From Astragalus membranaceus (taxonomy: Eukaryota; Streptophyta; Magnoliopsida; Fabales; Fabaceae): DNA of 64,000 nucleotides. Positions within the stretch are counted from its first letter, which is position 1; each line of letters starts with the position of its first letter. This document shows, piece after piece, positions 44,828 through 56,139 of this stretch. The notes under the pieces were generated by a model, which was given only the letters and a program-made list of their open reading frames with translations, ran no database searches and was not told the origin of the DNA. Position numbers and translations under genes: made by a program. The stretch lies in assembly GCA_039519185.1 (NCBI GenBank), contig CM076854.1, positions 19,639,456 to 19,703,455 of the forward strand, in the 5' to 3' direction.

Positions 44828-45558
44828 TAAGGCCCGTCGGAGCGACCCTTTAGGAAGGAAGGAAGTCCGAGGCCGCGGGATCAAATGAGACTTCGTTCGG
44901 TCCAGTTCACCAAGTGCAGAGCTTGGAGTGAACGTGGAGTGAAGAAGCTCGTTCGAGGTCGGGTGCAAGGGCTTGGCCTTGACCTCGGCCAGCGTTCTTT
45001 GCGAAGCAGCTGAGTTCCTGAAAAGAAATCACTTTAATGATGGGGACCGGGGCCCAATCAGGTATACAATCATCGTTAGTGGTGGGACTCGGAGGTCCGA
45101 ATTCATGTAAATTTCTAAACAAAGAAGTAAACTCCGAAGTGAGGGAGTAATAGAAACAAGTCAATCAACGGAATAGTGGAAGTTAACATAGTGGTAGTAT
45201 TGGTAGTAGTAGTGTGCTTTCTCTTTTTTTTAAATGGGGGTCCGTGGAATGGAGCGGCCAACTTGATAAGGGTTCTGGTCGTGATGTCGCCGGTCCTCTA
45301 CTAGTATCTTCAGGCGACGTGGCGTGGTTTGAGGGTGATGGAGCTCCGTAGTGTCGTGGTCGTGGGCTTTCCCACAAGGTTGTCCGATGTGTTTGCGGTT
45401 CCGAGATCAGGTTCGGACCTCTCAATCGCTTGTTTGGTTGTGGCATTATGCTCATCCTCCGAATCGCCGGGGTCGCCATGTCGTCCATCTCAACCAGATT
45501 GACTTTGGATACGACCTTTTTGCCAGCGTGGTCCTTCTTCTTCTCAATTTTGTCAGAT
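44828..45558 (-). other. Post-protease linker of Tat-like element
   Basis: Minus-strand frames here (45183-45488, MDDMATPAIRRMSIMPQPNK) follow the protease with a frameshift and then decay. They correspond to the linker that normally leads to RT. No RT, RNase H or integrase motif follows, so pol is truncated. Confidence 0.55.
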
Positions 45559-46662
45559 TTATGTTCTGTTTTTATCGAAAGGTAATGGCATTTTCTTCGC
45601 AGATTTCAGGTCGGCTCTGATTGTGATGATCTCATCATCGGCTGAGTAAAACCTCATCTTCAAGTGGAGCGTAGAGGCCATGGCTCCGAGCCTAAACAAC
45701 GTCGGCCTCCCGATGATGTAGTTATACGGGGATTTGCAGGGTAGAACCATGAATTGGGTTTTCACCGTCCTAGAGAGCTTGTCGGTTCCATAGGTGACCA
45801 TTAACTCGAGATACCCGAGCGGAGTAGTTTTTGCCCCGTTGAATCCAGCCAATTCTGAGCCCCTGAAGGAGGTGAGATCGGTCTCGGAGATATTATTTTT
45901 AGGGAGCAAGTCCTGAAACAGGATATCTGCCGAGCTCCCTTGGTCTACCAGAATCCTCAGGACCTGGACGTCCACCGTGACAGTAGAGATCATTAGTGGG
46001 ATGTATTTGTTTGGTTTACCATCTGGGAGGTCCTGGTCGGAGAAAGCCAGTGGGGGTCTGTCAGAGAAGTTGGTGGTCTTCGAGTTGCTTGCTATGCTCA
46101 AGATTTCTTTCCATCTCCTTTTCATGGATCTTTTGGTCTCGCCCGAGTCGACCGAATATCTGCCTGTGATCACAGCGGCCACTCTCCTGGAGCGTTGTTG
46201 ATTCGACTCTTTATCTACATCTGAATCCTCAGAGTCGGCCTTCGCCGGTTTGGCCACCTCGTTCACTCCGGATTTGTCTTTTCGGGGTGAGCGGGATCGT
46301 CTTCGCTCCTCATCTCCTTCCTTCTTGACATACTTGCTTAACTTTCCTTTCTGTATCATATCCTCGATGTCGTCTCGGAGAACCCGGCACTGGTTGGTGT
46401 CGTGACCGTGGCTCCTATGGTAGCGATAGTTTTTTTTCTTATCAGTGTATTCTCTTGGCGTGATGGGGACCGGCCACTTTCGGTCCTTGAACTCAGTGTT
46501 GGCGCATTTAGCCAAGATCATTGATTTTGACTCGTTCAGCTCGGTATACTCGAAAAACCGGGGTCGCCTTTCCCGAGAAGGCCCTGTAGAATCTTTCTTT
46601 GCATTTTTCCCTTTGTCACTTCCCTTTGCCGGGGCTGAACCTTGACCGACTTCATTGGCCAT
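45559..46662 (-). pseudogene. Tat-like gag C-terminus plus aspartic protease
   Basis: A 367-codon open frame carries a knuckle-like YRYHRSHGHDTNQC at about residues 79-92, a basic linker, and a retropepsin with LRILVDQGSSADILF. DQGSSAD stands where DTGSSAD is usual, so the residue after the catalytic aspartate is altered. YNYIIGRPTLFRLGA follows. Protease would cut the polyprotein. The N-terminal gag lies in other frames to the right (46726-47144), so at least two frameshifts separate it. Confidence 0.82.
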
Positions 46663-47148
46663 ATCGTCTTCCTCATAGCCAATGAATCTCTACGCCCGAC
46701 ATAGGTATTCTTCCAGAGTGTGGGATCAACGAATGCCAACGTCGACTTGGAAAAGGCTCTTCTTGCGGAGCCTGTGCCTCATGAATAAGAGTTTGATTTT
46801 GTCCTCTAGATGTCTGACATTGTTTGCCTCTTTGTTAAACCTCTCAATATAGTCACGCAAGGTTTCATTCTCCCCTTGCTTGACAGCCTTAAGCACATCT
46901 ACCGACTTTGGTTTCAGCCTAGATGCAGTGAAATGCGCCGAGAAGAGTAGATGGAACCGGGCTTGAGATCCCTGAACCAGGAGAGTGCTGCATTGCTCAG
47001 CGACAGAGGGAAAATCTTGCATTCAATGTCGTCTGTGGCATTCCTATATTGCATTATGAGGTCGAACGTATCAACATGTTCGTCCGGGTCCCCCGTTCCA
47101 TCGTACATGTTCAACTGTGGGGGCTTCTCCAAGGATTTCAGCACTTTT
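46663..47148 (-). pseudogene. Tat-like gag capsid region, frameshifted
   Basis: Minus-strand pieces read KSLEKPPQLNMYDGTGDPDE and ALSWFRDLKPGSI (46914-47144), then LKAVKQGENETLRDYIERFN (46726-47022). They are homologous to the gag at 12501-13253. The right end meets the solo LTR at 47149, and gag continues at 49780. Confidence 0.82.
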
Positions 47149-49779
47149 TGTAACGCCCCAAAATAATTTAATTATTTATTTAATTAAATTATTTAAGGCT
47201 TACAATATTTATTTAAATAAATAATTCAAGGTTTGATTTATTTATTTTATTTTAATTATTAGGAGGTGTTGTCTCGAATTAGATGGTGCACGGAGCCCAT
47301 GACCCACAAGTGAGCCCATGACCCATTGGATAGTCATAGGATTCGACTCACTAGGGGTCTTGTGACTTAGTGGCATTTTTGTCTCAATTGTGAAAAGAAA
47401 GAAAAGAAACGTAAAAGAGAGGAGAAGTGAGAAGAGAAGTCGCAACTTGCAAGAGGAAAGGGGGAGGAGCTTCGCGAATCACTCAAGGAAGAGGAAGAGC
47501 TTGTTGGTGACTTGCATTTTCCTTGGAGCTTTGCTAGCAATTTCGACTTCTAAGAGGTTAGAGGGTCCTCTTTTTATTCTTAATGGCTTATGCGAATTGT
47601 AGTGCCTAGGGTTAGGTTCTAGGATAATTTATATGAACGAATTGTGTGATGATTGATTTAATCGTAGTGTTGTGATATATGATCATGAATTGCCTATGTT
47701 GAAATCGCATGATTGATGTTTGAATTGTTGCTAATGTAAATCGTATGCCACGTGTTTGAATGTATGGCTTGTTGGTGTTTGCTTGGTGAGAATTGAGGAT
47801 CATGATGATAATTGAATCATATATATATATATAATTGAGTGTTTGGTGAATTCATTTTGGTGTTTGAATTTGAAAAATTCTGATTTTGGAAGCTCCTCCT
47901 AGGCGCCTTGGGCGCCATATACATTGTTGCTGTTTTTTTGTCCTGCGCCTCAGTCATGGGCGCCAGGCGCCCAGCCAGTGTGCCTGCGCCAGTTTTTCCA
48001 ATTCTGTTGCCACTGTGTTGCTGTTTCTGTTGCCACTGTGTTGCTGTGTCTGTTGCCACTGTGTTGCTGTTTCTGTGTCACTGTGTTGCCAGTTTTGGCG
48101 CTAGGTGCTTGTGTCATGGGCGCCAAGGGCCCCAAATTTCTGTTGTCCATTTTGCAAAAACTGATACTGGGTCTTTATGTCCAAGCTAAATGGCTCGTGT
48201 AAAATCATTTTTGGAGTCATAGGAGTTGTGGGTTGTCTTGGCCTTAGGCGCCTAGCCCATGGGCGCCAAAGATGCATGTCACTTTTTGCCAAAAATTTTA
48301 TTGGGTTCTCTTATTCTGAGCATTTGGCTCGTACAAAATCAATTTCGAAGTAAAATGAGTTTTATTGCGTGTTGGCCTTAGGCGCCTAGTGCCTGGGCGC
48401 TGTGTTCCCCTGCGCCAGTTCCTGCGCCAGTTCCTGGGCGCCAGCGCCTATGCGCGTGTTGCTGTTCCTGGGCGCCAGCGCCTGTGCGCGTGTTGCTGTT
48501 CCTGGGCACCAGCGCCTATGCGCGTGTTGCTGTTCCTGGGCGCCAGAGCCTGTGCGCGTGTTGCTGTTCCTGGGCGCCAGCGCCCATGCGCCAAGTTTTT
48601 GTGTTGCTCCTGGGCGCCCAGCGCCCTGCGCCAAGTTCTGTGTTGCCTCTGGGCACCCAGTGCCCATGCGCCAGTTTCCAGGATGTCTAAGTATTTTTCC
48701 TATTTTGTTTTTAATGTAACTTTTGACTCGGTTATCCAAATTTAACGGCTCAAAATGCGTTTCGAAGCTAATTTCAGTGTCTATCCAAATGTTCCAATTA
48801 TATGCAAAAATAAATTATTTTACTGGTGTTTCTGGGCTGAGGTGTTCAAGTGCCCAAATGGCAATTTTTATCTACTTTCCCTATGTCGTGTCAATATCCT
48901 AAATTGGCCTAATTGAAATTGGTGTTGGTGTGAGTGGTGGGCTGAATTGGTGAGTGTGCTATGGTGAGATTGGTGAGCAGAGGCTTCGGCCTAATTTTAA
49001 TTTGGTGAGCTGATTAATGCACTATGGTGAGAATATGAATTTAAATGGTGAATTGATTGAATTGTGGTGTGTTGTGATGCATTCCCATAGCATCTCATAA
49101 AACATGTGCATTATTGGTGAGCAGAGGCTTCGGCCTAGTTATATTTGGTGAGCAGAGGCTACGGCCTATTTGTATTTGGTGACGGATCCGACATGCATGT
49201 GCCCGTGGAGTTTGGGTTGCATTTCATTGCATAACCATACCTTTTGCATTGTGGATTTGTGATTGTAATTGTGATATGGATATTGACTTTGTTGTGAATC
49301 TGTTTGCCTGGTTCCTTTTTCTATGCAGTGCTTAATTCCCATATGTTATTAATTATGAAAAGAGACTCACCCTACTGCTTTTATGTTGCTTCTTATGTCG
49401 GCAACGTGCAGGTAATATCGAGTGAAGGTTATCCTTATGCCTTCGTCTGGTAGGAAGTGTCATGCTCTGATACGTAGCACCAGGGGGGTGTCCTATGTTT
49501 ATGCGTTATTTTCCTTATACTGTTAGATTGTTATTGGTGATGTATTGGTTTTATTTTCAAACTTATTATTATTCTGCTGCTGGTAGTAACTAAATTTAGT
49601 TGATGTGAACTAAACGTTTTTTTTTATGGTGCTATGTATCTTGTGGTGTTAACCGAACTATGAAAAGTGAAGTGGTTGATTTAATGGAGTAAGTGTAGCA
49701 CTCGCTTAAATTGTTTTCAAAAAAAAAAAGAAACTCTCATTTTATTAAATAGTAAGGTTATTAGAAAAGGGGTGTTACA
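47149..49779 (+). mobile_element. Solo LTR (2631 bp), TSD ctttt
   Basis: It runs from TGTAACGCCCC to GGGGTGTTACA, flanked by ctttt at 47144-47148 and 49780-49784. No internal genes are present. It shares terminal sequence, GGCGCC-rich repeats and phrases such as gagcagaggcttcggcc with the reverse solo LTR at 2641-5218 (there seen inverted). It cuts the gag of the Tat-like element between codons for GKSPSEK and LKSLEKPP. Confidence 0.92.
47904..48680. repeat. GGCGCC-rich tandem repeats including a 34-bp minisatellite
   Basis: Four 34-bp units (ctgggcgccagcgcctatgc then gcgtgttgctgttc) run at 48434-48569, with degenerate copies on both sides. Other repeats of tgttgccactgtgttgctgt lie at 48000-48080. 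The ORFs here are compositional. Confidence 0.85.
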
Positions 49780-50241
49780 CTTTTCACTCGGCGATTTCCC
49801 GAATAAAGGGGGTCCGTCAGGGTCGTCCGGAATGGCCCCGACGGGGTGAGCGACTTTTCCTGTGGGGAGAGCGGTTCTTGGGTCGAGGAGAAGGGCTACG
49901 GTTTGTTTAACAGGGGACTTGTCGAGGGGCGGAGCCGAGATAGCAGAAGTCTTTGCTCGGACGATTGTGACCTCCTCTTCCATCTGTGTCAGGCGCAATT
50001 CTTGTTGTGCGATGTCGCGGCTTCGGCGATCCAGGAGATCGAGTATCTGGTTTACTGCTTGGTATGGAACTGGGACTGCCTCGGCGACGCGCTGAGGGGA
50101 GAGGAGCGGCGCGGAGCGGGCCTCTTCTCCAGGGATTTCTTGAACGTGTCCTTCCGGAGTTTGATTCTGTCGGGGCACGACTTCAATGACGCATCGTGGA
50201 CGAGGCTGACTTCGGGTAGGGGGTCGTCCTCGCGGAGACAT
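49780..50241 (-). CDS. Tat-like gag N-terminal part (interrupted by solo LTR)
   Basis: From an ATG at 50241, 60 bases inside the primer site, the frame reads MSPRGRPPTRSQPRPRCVIE and then TPEGHVQEIPGEEARS. A short heptad region (LDLLDRRSRDIAQQELRLTQ) follows, up to GPPLFGKSPSEK where the solo LTR enters at 49779. TPEGHVQ also occurs in the element at 12199-14651 (RQTPEGHVQDLPN at about 13960-13995), confirming the relation. Confidence 0.78.
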
Positions 50242-50281
50242 GGGAAAAGACTCTGATTTGATGAGAGATTAACGATAACCT

Positions 50282-50299
50282 CCCACTCTGGTCGCCAAA
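50282..50299 (-). promoter_or_regulatory. Primer binding site of Tat-like element
   Basis: On the minus strand TTTGGCGACCAGAGTGGG starts at the end of the 5' LTR. Confidence 0.7.
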
Positions 50300-50743
50300 T
50301 GTTGTGTACCTTGCCTCGGGATCTGCGATTCGAAATCTGTGGTCGGTATCCTGTATTTAGTGAGAGTTCTACTTGCCCAAGGTCGGACGAGTCCTTTTAA
50401 AGTCGGAATCTTTCGAGGTTGTTACAGTCAGCGTCATCTCCTTCCGAGGTTGAGCTCAGGGGTCGGGTACCTACAGACACTCTGATGCCTAAGTCAGCAA
50501 TCAGAAGTCAGTGAGAGGCACAAGTGAGCAAAAGTGTACCTGAATGTGGTGGGTAGACCCGTATTTATAGATCCGGGCCAGGGGACTCCGCGAGTCTTGC
50601 CCGATCCGGAGCCGTTGGATCGGGGTGCTGTAATCTGATTCGTTGATCTTGATTCTGTGTGATGCCTTGTTTGTTGGGTTGGATCTATTGCCGAATTGGG
50701 CCGTTCCTAATGCAGATTGGGCCTCTTGGGCCGATCTGGAACA
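50300..50743 (-). repeat. 5' LTR of Tat-like element (444 bp)
   Basis: It is the partner of the LTR at 41645, with tgttgtgtacc at the inner side and gatctggaaca at the outer side, next to gttaa. Confidence 0.88.
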
Positions 50744-50748
50744 GTTAA

Positions 50749-51031
50749 TAAGGTTTTTTTAATTTTAATAGTATAAAAGCATACTTTTGAAAGATAAGAG
50801 TTCTGAGCAGTAAATAAAGATAAGGGGTGTGACTTTGGTGGTCTTTCTAGATACTAGGAAGACCATATTTTTTGAGAAGACTGTTTTATCCTAGAGATGA
50901 CGGGGCTGGAGACTGCTTGCACACCTTAGGCAGAGCCACGAAACGTCTTAAAGAAAGCGACCTAGCCCGCGACTCAGTCTATTTGTCTGTGTTCGTCATT
51001 GTGTTCGTAATTGCGGCAACAACTTTAAGAT
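50749..51031. other. Short stretch between copia LTRs, with a 71-codon ORF
   Basis: Once the 9.1-kb insertion is removed, this stretch joins the primer-like site at 41617 and lies between two related copia LTRs. An open frame at 50872-51087 reads MRRLFYPRDDGAGDCLHTLG and then YLSVFVIVFVIAATT, a possible membrane segment. I do not recognise it, and it may be chance. Confidence 0.4.
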
Positions 51032-51314
51032 GTTGGGATATTATGAATAATTGGATGTCTCATCATATTCTTATGATGCTCTTGTAATTCCCATTAGTTA
51101 AAGGTCCCCACTCCTCGTAATTTCTCTTCATTTCATAGGTTACAAAACTTGTGTCCTATAAATAAGACTCATGTGGCATTGTAATTGTAAATCACTCACA
51201 TCGAAGAGTATAATTCAAAGACTCTTTCATTCCCTTCCTTTCTTTTCTTTATGGCTATTCTCTTATATTTTGTCTAGCATTTTTTTTACTCTAATTTTGA
51301 TTAATTTCATAACA
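51032..51314 (+). repeat. Second copia LTR related to 41345-41616
   Basis: It shares the order of features with the LTR at 41345: tattatgaataattggatgtc, then gtcctataaataagactcat, then a T-rich run and the end cataaca at 51308-51314. The start is approximate and the copy is diverged. Confidence 0.65.
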
Positions 51315-51947
51315 CCATTCTATTTAAGTCAAATTATTTAAAATGCTTTGAAAAAGAACTTATACATTAAACATGAATCAAATCAATCACGACCAGTTTT
51401 TTGTATAAATCTTTAAGTTTTAGCTTTTTTTTGTTACCGTGTTTTTGGTGTGCAGATTCTACCGACTTTGCGGGTGACTAATCTACACCGAAAAACCTGG
51501 CTGGTCACGAATAAAACCGGCTTTAAGTTCCAGCTTGGTTCAACACAAGTCAACATATTTTGATAAGTGTTGCATATAAAAAAGCTTCTTCTTGATTGCT
51601 TGTTCCCGTAAGTTTAATTTTTATAATGATGAGTAATCTACAATTCTAGATTACCTAACGGGCGCATAATCTCACCTAAACAAATCTTCATAAAGATCCA
51701 ATTATAAGAAATAGCTTGTCTCACCCAACAAAGCACCAAAATATTTTTTCGACTATATAATAGTCTTCCAACTTCACAAACAAATAGTAATAATACAAGA
51801 AAGACCTGAGTTATTGAATAGAATTTATAACCAATAAATGCATAATACAGAATAAATAGTACTCACTTCTCTTTAAGGAAATGACATAACAGAACCATAT
51901 ACTAAAAAAATAACATAATCATATCATATAATATAAAACATAACACC
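51315..51947. other. Intergenic region downstream of the acyltransferase gene
   Basis: AT-rich. It probably holds the 3' UTR of the minus-strand acyltransferase near 51850-51947. A GC-richer patch at 51450-51540 (cagattctaccgactttgcg) looks like a repeat fragment, but I cannot name it. Confidence 0.45.
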
Positions 51948-54168
51948 CTATATCTGCATCAAATCTTGGAAGATCTTCATGACAGGAGCTGGCAAACCAA
52001 GAAGAACATTAATATTTCTCCTCTCTTGACCATGTGAAAGGAACAAAATCACTTCCTTCTCAGGCAATGAAACTGGTCCTGACAAAACAGGTTCGCCCCA
52101 ACCAAAATCAGTGATATGAAAAGAAAGTCTTGACCAAGTAGTAATCAAAAGTGTACAAGCCAAAGAAGGCCTAGCTCTTGTAAATTCAAAATAATCAATA
52201 GCTGATCTCATATAACTATCTGTAACCATCTTAATTGCATCTTGAATAAGCTTCACAGCATTTGAAAATGGCTTATCTAATAATTCACTTGCTTGACACA
52301 CAGAATTTGTTAAAACAATTCCGTTGCCAAAATACCCTTTTGGTAGTTTTGGTTCGAATTTAGTCCTTCCGTCGACCGCAAAAAGAAGCTTTGTTTCTTG
52401 TTCTGGTAACATTTTAAGTGCTTTTGTTCTAGCTTTCCATACAAATGCTGAGAGGACTTCAAAAGTAGTGCAAGATTGAAGTGCACCATCTTCTAGTGCT
52501 TTGTTTTTTAGGTTCTTGAGTTTTTCAGGATCAAAACAGAAGGATCTGTAGACCATTTCATCTTCATATAAGGTATTGGTGTTGGATTTGTCTTTAATGT
52601 CAGCAAATTCTTGGTGTAAATGTTCTATTTTTGGTGGATTGCGCGCCGCGAGTATGGTTCTGTCTAGAATTGGAGGGATTGAGAGTGGTAGGTTTCTTGC
52701 TAGTTCTCCCCAAGAGTTCACAAATTCCATTGCACCAATTCCATCAAACATGCAGTGATTCATGCATAGCCCCAGTGCAAAACCTCCACATTTGAACTTG
52801 GTCACCTGCAATATAGAGTTTAGTTTACTCTTCAAAACTACACAATACTCAAAAGACCTTTTTTTTTGTCATTTTCTATCTTTTTGGTAAGAGGAATGTG
52901 AATCTACTATCCTTTGCAGCACTACACACGATGCAGTCGTTACAAATGTCGACTGCATCGTGTGAAGCGCAGCAAAGAACCCAGATCCATGTAATGGATT
53001 GTTTGTCGCAATTATAAGAAGAATGAGTAATAGTCAAGAGATACCATGGCTTGTTAGATTTACCAACACAAATGGAACACAAGTACTTGCAAAAATAAGG
53101 CTACTCCTAATCCTAGCATAAAAAAAATGAAGTTGTTTAGTTTTGATATACATTTAGAAAGTGAAACCTATTTAACTCAGTAAACACTGATACCCTTTTA
53201 CCCTAACAAAATGCTTGTGACTGAACTTTTAATGATACATGAGAGACATTCAAAATCTTCATATGTTTATCATATATAAATTCCCTTAAAGTGCTTGAAA
53301 AATGCTATATGTAATTTATTAGGATCAGGTTTGTGTGCAGTCGGGAGAGAATGTGCAGTCATGCATTCGGTGAGTTTGGAGCCGTCAGATCAAGATCGGA
53401 CAGTCCAGATTTCAAATTCGTATTTTATATTAAGCTAAAATCAAAATCTGGACTACCCGGTCTTGATCGGATCACTCCCGATTTTCCGACGGTTCGACTC
53501 CACACTCTGTCTTACTACACAAAATCCTAATTCAACTTATTAATACTTGACTTGACTTATCTCTAAACAATTTGAACTTAGGAGTTTCCTTATGGACTCC
53601 TAACCTAAGGGTTATGTAGCCAAAAGTAAAATAAAAAATAAGACACAATAAACTCATTAGGCTTTGCAACTTTGCATCAATATTAAACAAAATATAAGAC
53701 AAATAGAAAAATCATAAAACCAACCTGTGCAACCAAAGGAGGCATCTGAAGGATATGTTTGGCACCAGGAATGACATAAACCAGCTTACCAAGAGTACCA
53801 GGATCAGGCTTAGTAATATCACCAATCTCTTCCATGTCACAATTAGCTTCAGCTTCAACAAACAGAGCACCTTCCCCTGTACAATCCACAATAAGTTTAC
53901 CCTCTGAGCTAATACTAAGCCTCCCAGCAAGAGGATAATAATGAACAAGAACTTTCTTCAATGCATTCTTAATTATTTCACCAGCTTCTTCATTTCCCTT
54001 CTCAGAACTTTTGAAGCAATAAACAGTTCTAATTATCACTGCAATATTCTGATCAAGGTTAGATAAAAAATACATTCCTTTCTTTGTTTCTTCAGCTGGA
54101 GTCACAAGTGTTGGTTCACTTGTTAGGTTTACACTAAGTTGAAAACCATTTTCATTAACGTTTTCCAT
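51948..54168 (-). CDS. BAHD acyltransferase, omega-hydroxyacid/fatty-alcohol feruloyl transferase-like (two coding exons)
   Basis: Exon 1 covers 54168-53725 (148 codons, MENVNENGFQLSV...) and exon 2 covers 52805-51948 (285 codons plus stop), giving 433 residues. The intron 53724-52806 has GT and AG ends and is phase 0, at the place where BAHD genes usually carry it. The catalytic HXXXD is HCMFD at residues 165-169 and the structural DFGWG starts at residue 381. The family moves acyl groups from CoA. Blocks such as ALGLCMNHCMFDGIGAMEF and the N-terminal EPTLVTPAEET resemble ASFT/HHT, which feruloylates long-chain omega-hydroxyacids or alcohols for suberin in the cytosol. The open frame extends upstream to a GTG at 54192, but the first ATG is at 54168. 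No frameshift is seen; it is probably functional. Confidence 0.9.
52806..53724 (-). other. Intron of acyltransferase gene (919 bp)
   Basis: The donor is CAG|GTTGGT at 53724 and the acceptor TTGCAG ends at 52806. It contains a 15-bp perfect inverted repeat (cacacgatgcagtcg, 10-bp loop) at about 52925-52964 and a MITE-like repeat at 53325-53515. Confidence 0.88.
53325..53515. mobile_element. MITE-like repeat in acyltransferase intron
   Basis: The two halves are imperfectly inverted around 53430: gatcaagatcggacagtcc with gatttcaaat on one side, and aaatctgga with ggtcttgatcggatc on the other. It begins ggatcaggtttgtgtgcagtc. A related repeat lies at 54272-54472. No coding capacity. Confidence 0.6.
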
Positions 54169-54595
54169 TGAAAAATCTTTAACCTGTGTCACAAATCAAT
54201 AGAAACTTGTTTAGTGAATGAAAATAAGTATGTGAGCAAAATAACATAAAGGAAAATAAGGAGGCATTTTCAAGGATCCGGATTGTGCGCAGTCAAAAAT
54301 GCATGCAGTCGGACAGTCAACAAACTCAGAATCATTTGATCGTAATCGGACGGTCTAGAATTCAAAGTCAGATCTTAATCCAAAGTGTCTGATCTTAATC
54401 GGACGGTTCGGAGTTAATCGACTGCACGACTGGACACATCTCTGACCGCATTTAATCCAAACCACATTTTCAAAGTATATGGTAAAAGTGGTAGTACATG
54501 CAATGTTGTTGAAAATTTGATACACAAGGAAAACATGTGTTGTATTATCTCATACCTGATTTGCTTTACTCACACAATATGATATGGGAGGGACT
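54169..54595 (-). other. 5' UTR with leader intron of acyltransferase gene (inferred)
   Basis: A good acceptor (gacacag ending 54184) precedes 15 bases of leader before the ATG. A donor (AATCAG|GTATGAG) lies at 54556/54555. No in-frame ATG is seen upstream, so the first exon appears non-coding and the leader intron is 372 bp (54184-54555). It holds the second MITE-like repeat. Confidence 0.55.
54272..54472. mobile_element. MITE-like repeat in leader intron
   Basis: It begins ggatccggattgtgcgcagtc and ends near ccgcatttaatccaaacc, inverted relative to the start. It shares aatcggacggtc with the intron repeat at 53325. Confidence 0.6.
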
Positions 54596-54617
54596 GAGTC
54601 TTTTAGAGACAAGTTGT

Positions 54618-54634
54618 GTGGTATATATATGATG
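54618..54634 (-). promoter_or_regulatory. TATA-like box of acyltransferase gene
   Basis: On the minus strand catatatatacc lies about 30-40 bp upstream of the inferred transcript start near 54595. Confidence 0.45.
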
Positions 54635-54794
54635 TTTGAAACATAGAAAATGGAAGAAAATGAATATTTTGTGATGGTGAGAGTTAGTTGTTTTTGGACA
54701 ACGGTGCAAGCTACAAAACGTGTACTTTTTTAGAAAAGTGTGATGTGATTCATTAATTGATTATCCTTGATTTTTTTTTAATTTGTCATAATCA

Positions 54795-55168
54795 AGTTTT
54801 GGTCCTCCTATTTTAACTGAAACGAGATTTTAGTCCCTATTTCAAAATCTAAGTTTTTGGTCCTCAGTTTCACACGTTGTTGCAATTTTTGTATGAACCT
54901 AGATTTTTAACCCCCAAAATGGTATTTTTGGGCTCAAATAGAGTAATTTTTGGCTTAAATTTCAAACCTACACTGAACGTGTACAAAGTTATGGCTTTTG
55001 AGGCCAAATATCACCAATTTTGGCCTCAAAAATCACGACTTTTGATGTTTAAAATTTGGGGGTTAGCACCAAAGTTACAACATGTGAAACTGAGAAACCG
55101 AAAACTCGGATTTTGAAATAGGGGTTTGAAATTCTATTTCGGGTAAAATAAGGGGACAAAAAATGGAT
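54795..55168. mobile_element. Foldback element with approx. 90-bp inverted arms
   Basis: The left arm (ttttggtcctcctattttaa, aacgagattttagtcccta, cacacgttgt) pairs with the right arm (acaacatgtg, ggttttgaaattct, aaataaggggacaaaa). The middle is AT-rich without genes. An open frame at 54877-55116 lies inside and is not credible. Confidence 0.7.
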
Positions 55169-56139
55169 TTAACCTTTTTAATTTTATTTATTTGTTTACT
55201 TTCTCTTTGTGAAGAAGATTGGACTCTCTGTATGGGTGGTGAGGGTAGGTTACTAATAAAGTGACAAAATCAGAAAGACCAAGTCTGAAAAGAAAGTGTA
55301 AATGGGCTTGTTTGGTGTGGTTGGTGTCCCACATTTGCTAACCTAATATTTTACTTCATCATCATCAGTTGTTGCTTCAATGAACCAAAACAAAAAATAA
55401 AATAGTTGGTACTCGGTACTGATGACCAAAAGATAAGAACTGTTCCTTCCCCTCACTCACATCATTTTTTTGGCAGTGTTTGGAAAATTGCATGACTGAA
55501 ACTCTTCTTAACGGAATTTCTTGATGCAACTTTTCTTTTTACATTGTTTAGTGCATATTTTTACTTTGATTAATATTTAGAAAAAAAACAAAGTATTCTA
55601 AATTTGTTAGAAACTTGTATAGTGCATGTATATATTTTTTTGAAAGTTCTTAATACGTTAGAAACTTTACGTTTTATACACTATTTGTTAATTTTGGTTT
55701 CTTGAATTATACTTCCCCCGCTATCAAATGTAAGAAAAAACTAACTCTTATTTAGAAAGTAAATTAATGGATATAGAATAGTTTATGGACTACTTAATAC
55801 TTATTATACATTTATAGTTTATGAACCAAATAGGAGAGAGTGTGATGGTTTAAAGACCAAATTGAGGGTTTACTGGTTAAAAACTAGTTAATTTTATTTA
55901 ATTTTCTTAACATAATCAATATACTAATTGCATTCTCTAAATTACCCGTCATAGTCATGCAAATAAAAGGGTTACTAGAGAATAAAATCTAAAGTAATTG
56001 AATGGTATTTTAGGAATGATGTTATTATATAGGGTGAAATTAGTTAATATTAGCTTATATTTAAGACAATCAAATATTTACTAACTAATTAATGGTGTTG
56101 GATTTTTTTAAAATTCTCGTATTATTCTCGTATTGCTAG
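55169..56139. other. AT-rich intergenic stretch
   Basis: No ORF, element end or RNA gene was recognised. Confidence 0.5.

Larger units (their letters stand above)
41645..50743 (-). mobile_element. Non-autonomous Tat-like gypsy element with antisense ORF, TSD gttaa
   Basis: LTRs at 41645-42060 (416 bp) and 50300-50743 (444 bp) are flanked by gttaa at 41640-41644 and 50744-50748, so the element is complete. On the minus strand the order is 5' LTR (right), primer site, gag, protease, a 37-bp minisatellite, polypurine tract and 3' LTR (left). RT, RNase H and integrase are absent. A separate ORF runs on the opposite strand next to the 3' LTR, as described for Tat-lineage additional ORFs. A solo LTR (47149-49779) is nested in gag. 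Confidence 0.88.

Noticed and set aside
48365..48745. ORFs of 105-126 codons
   Set aside because: They are translations of the 34-bp GGCGCC minisatellite in the second solo LTR, open in several frames at once.
54169..54192. Start of the acyltransferase at a GTG codon (54192)
   Set aside because: Plant genes start at ATG. A splice acceptor precedes 54183, so the upstream codons are partly intron; the ATG at 54168 is chosen.
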